Below, one piece after another: positions 1 through 7,094 of a DNA stretch of 12,512 nucleotides (position 1 is the stretch's first letter; each line of letters begins with the position of its first letter). The notes under the pieces are model-generated. The model saw only the letters and a program-made list of their open reading frames with translations. It made no database searches and was not told where the DNA came from. Made by a program: the position numbers and the translations under genes. Source of the DNA: Muribaculaceae bacterium (GTDB lineage Bacteria; Bacteroidota; Bacteroidia; Bacteroidales; Muribaculaceae); the NCBI GenBank assembly GCA_016287065.1, contig JAEEVB010000050.1:1-12512 (forward strand), written 5' to 3'.

Positions 1-503
1 ACAAATCAAACAACTTGATTTACAGAATAAAAGATTTTTATACTTTGTTCTACTACAAATTTGTAGATAAACAAAAGTCTAACGACAAAAATCATTGGTC
101 ACACATGATGACTTCGCCACAAGTGAAAAGTTGGCAGGGGTTTAGCTTTGAACTTTTGTGTCTGCTGCATCTTGAAAAAATTAAGGATGCATTGGGAATC
201 AATGTGATGCTCAATAACGCCAGTTCGTGGCGCTCAACTGAAACCGATAGCAGCACACAAATCGATCTTGTCATTGATCGGGCCGACCGTATCACAAATT
301 TGTGTGAAATCAAGTTTTCGACCAATGTTTTTGCCATCGATAAAGCTTATGAGAGCAAGTTGCGCGAACGAATGGCAATCTTTAATGCTGAAACAAAAAC
401 CCGACACACTACAATATTGACCATGATAACCACTTTTGGCATCATGGACAATATGCATTCAAGCCTTGTTAACAGTCAAGTACTACTTGACGACCTGTTT
501 TAA
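1..503 (+). CDS. AAA-type ATP-binding protein, C-terminal DUF234/nuclease-like part (5' partial)
   Basis: This is the last ~167 codons of a gene that enters from the left edge. The frame is open to position 3, and the TTG at 15 is an internal Leu in a conserved stretch (LIYRIKDFYTLFYYKF), not a start. The sequence resembles the C-terminus of archaeal-type/DUF234 AAA ATPases common in Bacteroidota. After the ATPase and winged-helix parts, which lie outside the window, these proteins carry a PD-(D/E)XK-like domain. Visible signature residues, numbering the Leu at 15 as 1, are the FELLC glutamate (46), QIDLVIDR with Asp84, and CEIKFS with Glu98 and Lys100, an E-x-K arrangement typical of that fold. 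The native role of the family is unclear; defence or mobile-element functions have been suggested. The DNA is clearly more AT-rich than the genes to its right. It ends convergently 21 bp from the next gene. Family assignment is fairly sure; nuclease activity is inference. Confidence 0.8.
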   Translation, partial: KSNNLIYRIKDFYTLFYYKFVDKQKSNDKNHWSHMMTSPQVKSWQGFSFELLCLLHLEKIKDALGINVMLNNASSWRSTETDSSTQIDLVIDRADRITNLCEIKFSTNVFAIDKAYESKLRERMAIFNAETKTRHTTILTMITTFGIMDNMHSSLVNSQVLLDDLF

Positions 504-524
504 CCCCAATATAGCTATCGATGA

Positions 525-1940
525 TTAATAGTGGCTGGAGCCGTCGAAACAGTGGGTGCACAAGCGGCACTTGGGGAGTCCGATAGCAGTCACGAGGTCG
601 TCGATGGTGTTGAACTTGAGCGAGGTGAGTCCAAACTGCTTGCGAATTTCCTCGACCATCTGAGCATACTCGGGTGTGTTGTTATCGATATACTTGTCGA
701 GATTCTTGTTGGGATCACCTTCCAGTTTCTCGATGATGCGGCGGGTGATGAGTTCCATGTCGTTCTTCGAGTTGGTGAAGTTCACGAAGGGGCAGCCGTA
801 GATGAGCGGCGGGCATGAGATGCGCATGTGCACCTCGCGTGCGCCGTAGTCATAGAAGTCGCGGGTGTTGTCGCGCAACTGCGTGCCGCGCACGATGGAG
901 TCGTCGCAGAAGAGCATGCGGTTGCCTTGCATCATAGCACGGTTGGGAATGAGTTTCATCTTTGCCACAAGGCGGCGGCGGGTCTGGTCGCTGGGAGTGA
1001 AACTGCGGGGCCAAGTGGGGGTGTACTTGGCAATGGCACGGTGATAAGGCACCTTCTTGCCCTCGGCATAACCCATGGCCATGCCGGTGCCCGAGTCGGG
1101 GATGCCGCAGGTGCAATCTACCTCGCTGTCGTCCTTCTGGCCCATTTGCTTGCCAATGGCGAAGCGCACCTCTTCCACGTTCTTGCCCTCATAGTTAGAG
1201 GTTGGGAAACCATAGTAAATCCACAGGAAGGAGCAAATCTGCATCTCCTCGTTGGCGGGTCGCAACTGCTTCATGCCAACTTCGGGAGTAATCTCAACGA
1301 TTTCGCCAGGGCCCACATAGTGCTCAATGTCGTAGCCTAGATTAGGCAGAGAGGTTGACTCGGATGTAAGAGCCCAAGCACCCTCTTTCTTGCCTATGAT
1401 GATGGGGGTGCGGCCCAGTTTGTCGCGTGCGGCAATAATGCCTGTCTCGGTGAGGATGAGCATCGAACACGAGCCTTTCACCTTGTTATATACGTTCTCG
1501 ATGCCTTCCACAAAGTCTTTGCCCTCAATAATGAGCAAACCCACGAGTTCGGTAGGGTTGGTGTGTCCCGAAGACAGTTCAGCAAAGTGATGGTTCTTGG
1601 CAAGCATTTCCTGCTCGAGTTCGTCGATGTTCACTATCTTGGCCACCGTGACGATGGCAAACTTACCCAAGTGACTGTTGAAGATGATGGGTTGCGGGTC
1701 GGTGTCACTAATCACGCCAATGCCTATGTTGCCCTTGAACTTGTCGAGTTCATCTTCAAATTTTGAACGGAAATAGGCATTTTCGAGACTGTGAATAGAG
1801 CGGTTAAACTTTTTCGACTCAGAGTCGTAAGTGGTCATACCACTGCGTCGTGTTCCCAGATGTGAATTGTAGTCGGTGCCGTAGAACAGGTCGTTCATAC
1901 AGCAATTGTCGGTGTGTACCGTACCAAAAAAACCTCCCAT
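525..1940 (-). CDS. PurF-like amidophosphoribosyltransferase paralogue with degenerate glutaminase site
   Basis: 471 aa. The order matches PurF, which makes phosphoribosylamine from PRPP and glutamine: an N-terminal class II glutamine amidotransferase domain (about 1-235) and a C-terminal phosphoribosyltransferase domain (about 236-471). The transferase half is well kept, with the PRPP loop CDDSIVRGT at 345-353 and the IPDSGTGMAMGYAEG segment at 280-294. Cysteines at 236, 383, 461 and 464 match the pattern of the [4Fe-4S] ligands of Bacillus-type PurF (ending CTHCFDG). The amidotransferase half is degenerate. The protein starts MGGFFG, so the N-terminal nucleophile Cys2 is Gly. The usual NG of the oxyanion-hole region appears to be replaced by TVAKIVN (98-104). 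I recall this as a separate Bacteroidota/Firmicutes family usually annotated amidophosphoribosyltransferase. It may use ammonia or another substrate. The ATG at 1940 precedes the conserved MGGFFG start, with a promoter 54 bp upstream. Fold is sure; reaction is not. Confidence 0.88.
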   Translation of the reverse strand: MGGFFGTVHTDNCCMNDLFYGTDYNSHLGTRRSGMTTYDSESKKFNRSIHSLENAYFRSKFEDELDKFKGNIGIGVISDTDPQPIIFNSHLGKFAIVTVAKIVNIDELEQEMLAKNHHFAELSSGHTNPTELVGLLIIEGKDFVEGIENVYNKVKGSCSMLILTETGIIAARDKLGRTPIIIGKKEGAWALTSESTSLPNLGYDIEHYVGPGEIVEITPEVGMKQLRPANEEMQICSFLWIYYGFPTSNYEGKNVEEVRFAIGKQMGQKDDSEVDCTCGIPDSGTGMAMGYAEGKKVPYHRAIAKYTPTWPRSFTPSDQTRRRLVAKMKLIPNRAMMQGNRMLFCDDSIVRGTQLRDNTRDFYDYGAREVHMRISCPPLIYGCPFVNFTNSKNDMELITRRIIEKLEGDPNKNLDKYIDNNTPEYAQMVEEIRKQFGLTSLKFNTIDDLVTAIGLPKCRLCTHCFDGSSHY

Positions 1941-1993
1941 AATGATTGTTAATAGTTAGTCCAAATAAACGATAATTGTTCTCAATCTTTGTG

Positions 1994-2023
1994 CAAAGGT
2001 AAACATTTTTCTGTGTTTTTGAA
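1994..2023 (-). promoter_or_regulatory. Predicted promoter of the PurF-like gene
   Basis: On the minus strand TACCTTTG (1994-2001) matches the Bacteroidota -7 consensus TAnnTTTG. A TTC (2021-2023) lies 19 bp upstream where TTG is expected. It lies between the helicase stop and the PurF-like start, so the latter probably has its own transcript with a leader of roughly 45-50 nt. No terminator was seen after the helicase, so read-through is possible. Confidence 0.6.
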
Positions 2024-2047
2024 GCATGAAGCCGACACAAAATTCAA

Positions 2048-3493
2048 TCAATTTTGCTCGAGTGGGCAGTTAATGAGATACACATGCTCGCGAGCACGGG
2101 TAATGGCTGTGTAGAGCCAACGGTAGAAGTCGAGCTGCGTGAAGGCCTCGGGCATGATGGCACCCATATCGATGAACACGTTGCGCCACTGGCCACCCTG
2201 TGCCTTGTGGCAGGTGACGGCATAGGCATATTTCACCTGCAGGGCGTTGAAGTAGGGATTCTTCTTGAGTTCGCGATGGCGCTGGCGGCGGTCGCCGCTC
2301 AGCTCGTTCATCACCTCGGTATAGAGTCTGTTGCTTTGCTCTGGAGTAAGGCCTGGCGTATCACTAGTTAGACAGTCGAGAATGATTTTCAGGTCGAGTT
2401 CCACGTTGTCGTGGTCGGGCATGGTAGCGGTAACATTGGCAAATCGCAACCCATAGCGGTGCTCTACCTCGCCCCACACACGGCTCACGCGCAGCATATC
2501 GCCATTGGCAATGAAGTCGATCTCTTTCAGCTCGGCCGACCAGTAATAGTTGTTTTTCACTACCAGCAGCATCTCGTCGCTCACGAGCAGGTCTTCACGA
2601 TACAGGATGCTGTTGCGAATGCCCATATTGAATTGCACTGCCCGCTTGTTGCTGCGAGTGATGATGGCGGTCTCGGCCATGCCGGTGCTTGCATAGCTGT
2701 CGCTGATGGTCTCGAGCAGGAATTCACCCGTCACTGCCTCGATGTCGGCGAAAGCCTGCAGTTGCAATTTGGGAGCAGGCAGCGACTCCAGCAGCATATT
2801 CTGCCGCAGCAAGGTGGCATTGTGCAGAATGCCCGAATCGCTCTCCTGGCGGGCAATGGCGGTGAGTTGGGCCTGAACAGGCTCCAGTCCGTAACTGGCC
2901 AGCACCTTGGGATTCATGGCAGGACTCTGTGCCTGCCCCACGGGCGGCAGCTGTGCCACATCACCCATGAGCACCAGTCGGCACCCCTGGCCATTATACA
3001 CATAGTGAATCAGGTCGTCGAGCAGATTGCCGGTGCCAAACACCGAGTTCTCGCCTGCATTGTTCGACACCATCGAGGCCTCATCGACGATAAAAATGGT
3101 GCCGATGTGCTTGTTCTCGGCCACCGAGAAGCCCTCGGCCAAATAGCTGTCCTGGCGATAGATGCGGCGATGAATGGTGTAAGCACTGTGCCCCGCATAC
3201 TCGGTAAACACCTTAGCAGCACGGCCTGTTGGAGCCAGCAGCACCGTCTTGCGTCCCATCTCGTTCATGGCCTTCACCATGGCTCCGGTCATCGACGTCT
3301 TGCCCGTGCCTGCATAGCCGTTGAGCAGCAGCACAGCATTCTCCTTGCCATAGAAGATGAAGTGCGCCATCATGACAATCAGCTCCCACTGCTCCTCGTT
3401 AGGTTCATAGGGAAGATTGTCGACCGTGAGCCGTACAAATTCGGCAACGAGCGGGTCACTGATGGGCCTGTTATGTGGGCTTGTGATAGGCAT
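2048..3493 (-). CDS. RecD/Pif1-like SF1B ATP-dependent DNA helicase
   Basis: 481 aa AAA-family helicase of the RecD/Dda/Pif1 group, 5'-3' DNA translocases acting in repair or replication. All core motifs are visible in order: Walker A GYAGTGKTS (59-67), motif Ia LLAPTGRAAK (85-94), Walker B IVDEAS (135-140), motif III GDVAQLPPVG (177-186), motif IV ITRSNKRA (278-285), the UvrD_C_2-type motif VTCHKAQG (426-433), and motif VI YTAITRARE (461-469). It is shorter than RecD2 (about 700-800 aa) and lacks the long N-terminal helix-hairpin-helix region, so it resembles the compact stand-alone Bacteroidota forms. No RecB or RecC partner lies nearby, so it is not expected to be the exonuclease V subunit. 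The ATG at 3493 is 30 bp downstream of a good promoter. Helicase activity is secure from the motifs; the pathway is inference. Confidence 0.92.
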   Translation of the reverse strand: MPITSPHNRPISDPLVAEFVRLTVDNLPYEPNEEQWELIVMMAHFIFYGKENAVLLLNGYAGTGKTSMTGAMVKAMNEMGRKTVLLAPTGRAAKVFTEYAGHSAYTIHRRIYRQDSYLAEGFSVAENKHIGTIFIVDEASMVSNNAGENSVFGTGNLLDDLIHYVYNGQGCRLVLMGDVAQLPPVGQAQSPAMNPKVLASYGLEPVQAQLTAIARQESDSGILHNATLLRQNMLLESLPAPKLQLQAFADIEAVTGEFLLETISDSYASTGMAETAIITRSNKRAVQFNMGIRNSILYREDLLVSDEMLLVVKNNYYWSAELKEIDFIANGDMLRVSRVWGEVEHRYGLRFANVTATMPDHDNVELDLKIILDCLTSDTPGLTPEQSNRLYTEVMNELSGDRRQRHRELKKNPYFNALQVKYAYAVTCHKAQGGQWRNVFIDMGAIMPEAFTQLDFYRWLYTAITRAREHVYLINCPLEQN

Positions 3494-3522
3494 TTAGGGT
3501 GAATTGATGGAAACTAATACCA

Positions 3523-3554
3523 CAAATTTATGAAAAAAATGTCACATTACGCAA
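3523..3554 (-). promoter_or_regulatory. Predicted promoter of the helicase gene
   Basis: On the minus strand TAAATTTG (3523-3530) fits the -7 consensus TAnnTTTG, and TTG (3552-3554, read as CAA on +) lies 21 bp upstream. The helicase ATG is 30 bp downstream of the -7 box. The element overlaps the upstream part of the divergent tRNA promoter. Confidence 0.65.
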
Positions 3555-3563
3555 TTTTTTCAT

Positions 3564-3571
3564 TACCTTTG
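3564..3571 (+). promoter_or_regulatory. Predicted -7 element of the tRNA-Ser promoter
   Basis: TACCTTTG matches TAnnTTTG exactly and lies 17 bp before the first base of the mature tRNA, leaving a very short 5' precursor leader. The -33 region (about 3540-3543) has no clear TTG, so the upstream half is weak. Confidence 0.6.
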
Positions 3572-3588
3572 CAGGCGCAAATGTGCAA

Positions 3589-3679
3589 GGAGTGATGCTC
3601 GAGTGGCTGAAGAGGCACGCCTGGAAAGCGTGTATACGTCAAAAGCGTATCCCGAGTTCGAATCTCGGTCACTCCGCCA
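3589..3679 (+). tRNA. tRNA-Ser (anticodon GGA)
   Basis: A complete class II tRNA of 91 nt with CCA encoded (3677-3679). The acceptor stem is GGAGTGA (3589-3595) with TCACTCC (3669-3675), followed by discriminator G3676. The anticodon stem is CACGC (3616-3620) with GCGTG (3628-3632) around the loop CTGGAAA, giving anticodon GGA at 3623-3625, which reads UCC and UCU serine codons. The long variable arm is ATACG (3634-3638) with CGTAT (3646-3650). The T arm is CCGAG/CTCGG (3652-3656, 3664-3668) around TTCGAAT. The long variable arm and the anticodon together fix serine. Confidence 0.97.
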
Positions 3680-3692
3680 ATATTCTCGGAGA

Positions 3693-3721
3693 GTCGTGTC
3701 CCGTTCAGGCACGGCTTTTTT
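3693..3721 (+). terminator. Intrinsic terminator after tRNA-Ser
   Basis: An 8-bp stem, GTCGTGTC (3693-3700) with GGCACGGC (3708-3715), including two G-T wobbles, closes a 7-nt loop and is followed directly by six T (3716-3721), then G and four more T. It lies 13 bp past the CCA end and separates the tRNA from the six-gene run. Confidence 0.8.
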
Positions 3722-3750
3722 GTTTTATTTGCATTCGCTTTGCTCATTAT

Positions 3751-3781
3751 TTGGCATTTCACTAGGATTTAATTACTTTTG
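3751..3781 (+). promoter_or_regulatory. Predicted promoter of the six-gene envelope/LysO run
   Basis: TTG (3751-3753, part of TTTG) is spaced 20 bp from TACTTTTG (3774-3781), a good match to the Bacteroidota -33/-7 pattern. It lies 52 bp before the DUF4199 start and just after the tRNA terminator. Confidence 0.65.
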
Positions 3782-3833
3782 CATTTTAATTGCTTTTACT
3801 AATGTATTATATTATTAAGAGCGAGCAAAAGAA

Positions 3834-4358
3834 ATGACAGAGAAGAAAGAGAGCATATTCAAGTATGCCGCACGCTGCGGCCTGCCGATGGGTGGTTACC
3901 TGTCGGTGATGTCGGTGGCGATGGTCTTCAGCGACAAGGTTCCACTGCTGTCGCTGCTGGTGCTTGGCATGCTACTGTTCACCCCGGTGCTGGTCTACAA
4001 GATGCTGCGCGCACGCTATGTGGCCGACGACGGCACCACCGACTTCTCCTCGCTGTGGATGATAGGCATACTCGCCTTCATCTATGGCTCGCTGGTGTGC
4101 ACCGCCGTGACCTATGCGCTGCTGCAATGGTTGCGACCCGACTTTTTCTACGACATGGCACAGATGGTCATTGACCAATACAGCAAAGTGCCTGCCGCTA
4201 AAGAAATGGTGGACACACTCACCACCATTGTCGACAAGGGGCTACTGCCCGGCACTCTGGAGTTCCTGTTCCAGATGTTCTGGCTCACGTCGTTTCTAGG
4301 GTCGCTGCTCAGCGCCATTGTGGCAGTAGTGGTGCGCAAAACAAGAATTAAGAACTAA
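3834..4358 (+). CDS. DUF4199 family inner-membrane protein
   Basis: 174 aa, recognised as DUF4199, a Bacteroidota membrane family of unknown function. Four hydrophobic segments are visible at about 17-32, 38-56, 74-98 and 144-167. A hydrophilic stretch (about 100-143) lies between the third and fourth, and the C-terminus is basic (VRKTRIKN). It is the first gene of the run, and its stop is 17 bp before the glycosyltransferase start. The pairing with a GtrB-type transferase is notable because GtrA, the usual partner of GtrB, is also a small four-helix protein; a similar partner role here is inference only. The ATG at 3834 follows a promoter with a leader of roughly 45 nt. Confidence 0.82.
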   Translation: MTEKKESIFKYAARCGLPMGGYLSVMSVAMVFSDKVPLLSLLVLGMLLFTPVLVYKMLRARYVADDGTTDFSSLWMIGILAFIYGSLVCTAVTYALLQWLRPDFFYDMAQMVIDQYSKVPAAKEMVDTLTTIVDKGLLPGTLEFLFQMFWLTSFLGSLLSAIVAVVVRKTRIKN

Positions 4359-4375
4359 ACAACACATCAAGCTAT

Positions 4376-5356
4376 ATGGACATAAGCATAGTAATTCCTC
4401 TATACAACGAAGCCGAGTCGCTGCCCGAACTCGTGGAGTGGATTGAGCGCGTGATGAAAGAGAACAATTTCACCTATGAGGTGCTCATGATTAACGACGG
4501 GAGCACCGACAGTTCCTGGCAGGTAATCAAGCGACTGCACAACAGCAACCCCTGCGTGAAAGGGGTGAGTTTCCGCCGCAACTACGGCAAATCGCCAGCG
4601 CTGAACACAGGCTTCGAGCGCGCACAGGGCGATGTGGTCATCACCATGGATGCCGACCTACAGGACAGCCCCGACGAGATTCCCGCCCTCTACAAGATGA
4701 TTATGGAGGAGGACTATGACCTGGTGAGCGGATGGAAGAAGAAGCGCTACGACCCCAAGAGCAAGACCATTCCCACCAAACTGTTCAACGCCACAGCACG
4801 CAAAGTGAGCGGCATCAAGAACCTGCACGACTTCAACTGCGGGCTCAAGGCCTATCGCAAAGAGGTGGTGAAGCACATCGAGGTGTACGGCGACATGCAC
4901 CGCTACATACCCTACCTCGCCAAGAATGCAGGTTTCACCAAGATTGGCGAGAAGGTGGTGCAGCACCAGGCCCGTAAATATGGCGTGACCAAATTCGGGC
5001 TCGACCGCTTTGTGAATGGTTATCTCGACCTGCTCACGCTGTGGTTCCAGACTAAATTTGGCAAGAAACCTATGCACTTCTTTGGCCTGCTGGGCAGCAT
5101 CATGTTCTTTGTGGGCTTTATAGCAGTCATCATTGTAGGGGCGTTGAAACTCTACAACATGTACAGCGGACACTCCTACCGCCTGGTAACCGATTCACCC
5201 TACTTCTACTTGGCCCTGACCTCGATGATACTGGGCACCTTGCTTTTCCTGGCAGGATTCCTGGGCGAACTCATCATACGCCACTCAAGCGACCGCAATC
5301 ATTACGAAATCTCAGACGCAATCACCGATGTCGATGAAAAAGAGCAGAAACAATAA
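4376..5356 (+). CDS. GT2 polyprenyl-phosphate glycosyltransferase (GtrB/DPM1-like)
   Basis: 326 aa. Enzymes of this family move a sugar from a nucleotide donor to undecaprenyl or dolichyl phosphate at the inner face of the membrane. The N-terminal GT-A domain shows SIVIPLYNEAESLPEL (4-19), NDGSTDSSW (40-48) and the metal-binding MDADLQDSPDE (91-101). A juxtamembrane amphipathic segment with KYGVTKFGLDRF (201-212) is typical of GtrB/DPM-like enzymes. Two transmembrane helices follow at about 234-257 and 276-300, then an acidic cytoplasmic tail. Length and topology match GtrB rather than the soluble DPM1 form. The sugar and final acceptor cannot be read from the sequence. It is preceded at 17 bp by a DUF4199 gene, and its end overlaps the next start by 29 bp, indicating one transcript. 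Confidence 0.9.
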   Translation: MDISIVIPLYNEAESLPELVEWIERVMKENNFTYEVLMINDGSTDSSWQVIKRLHNSNPCVKGVSFRRNYGKSPALNTGFERAQGDVVITMDADLQDSPDEIPALYKMIMEEDYDLVSGWKKKRYDPKSKTIPTKLFNATARKVSGIKNLHDFNCGLKAYRKEVVKHIEVYGDMHRYIPYLAKNAGFTKIGEKVVQHQARKYGVTKFGLDRFVNGYLDLLTLWFQTKFGKKPMHFFGLLGSIMFFVGFIAVIIVGALKLYNMYSGHSYRLVTDSPYFYLALTSMILGTLLFLAGFLGELIIRHSSDRNHYEISDAITDVDEKEQKQ

Positions 5357-5816
5357 GACGCCTTGGTGGGTGGCAGCCCTCATTGTGGCTGTGGTGGCTA
5401 CCGGTTGCAGCAACGACGGTTGCATTGGCAATGGCAGCAGCATTCCACTGGTGGGCTTCTACGACTACCTGACGAAAAAACAAGGCAGCGTGCTCGGCGT
5501 TACCGTGAAGGGCATTGGTGCTCCTGGCGACAGCCTGCTTGCCGACAGCATCGACCTGCAACAGCTCTACCTGCCCCTACAGGTGAGCACGAATTCGTCG
5601 AGTTTCGTGTTCGACTTCAACGTAGAGGGCCTTCCCCCCGATACACTCACACTGCACTACGAGGCAGTACCCTACTTCCTGTCGAATGAGTGCGGCGCGA
5701 TGTACCTGTTTAATATGCAAGGCTTCACAGTGACGCACAACATGATTGACTCGGTGGCACTGCCCTACCCCGTGATTAATAACGAAGACAAGATAACCAT
5801 CAAAATCTACCTTTAA
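5328..5816 (+). CDS. DUF6452 family lipoprotein
   Basis: 162 aa. It has a basic N-terminus, a hydrophobic segment (about 13-24) and a lipobox ATGC with Cys27, so it should be lipidated and membrane-anchored after secretion. The C-terminal part (IDSVALPYPVINNEDKITIKIYL region, about 140-162) and the DUF6048 gene 6 bp downstream match the DUF6452-DUF6048 pair I know from Bacteroides-type genomes. The mature domain appears beta-rich with several cysteines (27, 32 and one near 117). The function is unknown. ATG at 5328 and ATG at 5334 are both possible starts; the second gives an MKKSRNNK start and is equally plausible. Either start lies inside the glycosyltransferase gene, which implies translational coupling. 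Confidence 0.8.
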   Translation: MSMKKSRNNKTPWWVAALIVAVVATGCSNDGCIGNGSSIPLVGFYDYLTKKQGSVLGVTVKGIGAPGDSLLADSIDLQQLYLPLQVSTNSSSFVFDFNVEGLPPDTLTLHYEAVPYFLSNECGAMYLFNMQGFTVTHNMIDSVALPYPVINNEDKITIKIYL

Positions 5817-5822
5817 CGGCAC

Positions 5823-6788
5823 ATGAGACAGAGGCTAATAGTCATATTACTCCTACTGGTTGGATTCACGGTCACGGCACTTGCCCAGCAGCAAGAGCCC
5901 AACAAGCCCCACGTCACACCTGTGAAGCCATCGACCAACAAGGTGCTCAAGCCCGAAAAGGGAACCGACGACAAAATCATTGAGCGCTATGTGATGGGCG
6001 ATACTGCAGCGGCTCTCGAGGAGATTCGTAAAGACTCGCTGAAACGCGTCTATCCGCATTACCCCAAACTCACCGACCTGGCGCTGGGCATTAACATCAT
6101 CGACCCGCTGCTCATGGCATTCGGACAGAAATATGCCAGCGTCGACGTAAGCGCCACACTCAATATGTGGAACCGGTTGCAGCCTGTTGTGGAGCTGGGC
6201 ATGGGCTGGGCCAAGTCCAAGCCCGACGATATGAACTTCACCTATCGGGGCAAGCCATCGCCCTTCATAAGAATAGGTGCCAACTACAACTTCCTATTCA
6301 AGAACGACCCCAAGTATCAGTTCTTTGCCGGACTACGGCTGGGGTTCTCATTATTCAACTACGACATAACCGACATCAGCTACCATAACGGCTACTGGAG
6401 CGAATACGCACAGTTTGCCATCAAGGGACAGCACTCCCACGCCTTGTGGGGTAGTCTGGTGGCAGGAATGCGTGTGCATGTGTGGCGCAACATTTCGGCC
6501 GGCTGGCAAGTGAAATATCAGGGTATTTTCAATTATAAGAAAAATGTGAACTCCAAGCCCTGGTTCGTACCAGGCTACGGCGAACGCGACCGCAAGTTTG
6601 CCTTTGGTTTCAGCATTTACTATACCTTGCCCCTCATGCGCGACAAGTGGCCCGTGAAAGAATCGAAAGGTACCACTCAACCTCAGCAACAGAGTGTGCC
6701 CCAACCTCGGCAAGGCACATCTCAACCACAGCAACAGACACAACCTTCGAGAGAACTTCCTCCTAACGTTGCTCCCCTCAAGCAGTAA
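5823..6788 (+). CDS. DUF6048 family outer-membrane-type protein
   Basis: 321 aa. A signal peptide is clear (about 1-21, ending VTALA before QQQ), so the protein is exported. Residues about 80-275 show alternating aromatic/polar strands with barrel-like segments such as FAGLRLGFSLFNYDI and FGFSIYYTLPLM, consistent with an outer-membrane beta-barrel. The tail after about 280 is Gln/Pro-rich (PQQQ repeated). I recognise DUF6048, usually next to DUF6452, with no established function. Only 6 bp separate it from the lipoprotein gene and 24 bp from the LysO-N gene, so all are probably co-transcribed. A lipoprotein-barrel pair suggests a shared envelope job, which is inference. Confidence 0.82.
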   Translation: MRQRLIVILLLLVGFTVTALAQQQEPNKPHVTPVKPSTNKVLKPEKGTDDKIIERYVMGDTAAALEEIRKDSLKRVYPHYPKLTDLALGINIIDPLLMAFGQKYASVDVSATLNMWNRLQPVVELGMGWAKSKPDDMNFTYRGKPSPFIRIGANYNFLFKNDPKYQFFAGLRLGFSLFNYDITDISYHNGYWSEYAQFAIKGQHSHALWGSLVAGMRVHVWRNISAGWQVKYQGIFNYKKNVNSKPWFVPGYGERDRKFAFGFSIYYTLPLMRDKWPVKESKGTTQPQQQSVPQPRQGTSQPQQQTQPSRELPPNVAPLKQ

Positions 6789-6812
6789 AAAACTCTACTA
6801 CCCAATATAATC

Positions 6813-7094
6813 ATGCTAAAGATAGTAGCCATCATGCTGTGCGGTATGGGCGTGGGTTTCCTGCTCAGGAAGCGCAAGCTGGTCATTGTGCCCGTACTGG
6901 TCACGGTGCTCATTTGGCTACTGCTATTTTTCCTGGGGCTTGATGTGGGCATGAATCCCAGCATCATGCACGCCATCCAGAGCCTAGGACTTGAGGCGCT
7001 GCTACTCTCGCTGGCAGGCATCGCCGGCAGTGTAACGCTTGCCTGGGCGCTCTGGCGCATTGCCTCGCGCAAGAAGAAAGGAGGCAAGTCATGA
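6813..7094 (+). CDS. lysO: LysO family transporter, N-terminal half (split lysine exporter)
   Basis: 93 aa with about three hydrophobic segments (3-17, 23-42, 55-78) and a basic C-terminus (RIASRKKKGGKS). It corresponds to the N-terminal part of LysO (YbjE, DUF340), an inner-membrane L-lysine exporter that is a single protein of about 300 aa in E. coli. Here the function is divided over two genes; 93 plus 200 residues add up to the usual length. The stop overlaps the next start as ATGA (7091-7094), typical of translational coupling and of a stable 1:1 pair. Both halves look intact, so this is a genuine split and not a recent frameshift. Confidence 0.82.
   Translation: MLKIVAIMLCGMGVGFLLRKRKLVIVPVLVTVLIWLLLFFLGLDVGMNPSIMHAIQSLGLEALLLSLAGIAGSVTLAWALWRIASRKKKGGKS

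Noticed and set aside
2411..3502. A 363-codon open frame on the plus strand opposite the helicase gene
   Set aside because: It is the mirror of a complete helicase with all SF1B motifs. The translation has many His, Gln and Ala residues, as expected from an antisense shadow in GC-rich coding DNA, and resembles no family I know.
3589..3679. tRNA-Ser 3' end as an integration (att) site for a mobile element
   Set aside because: No integrase gene and no second copy of the tRNA 3' end was seen in the window; the flanking genes look like core genome.
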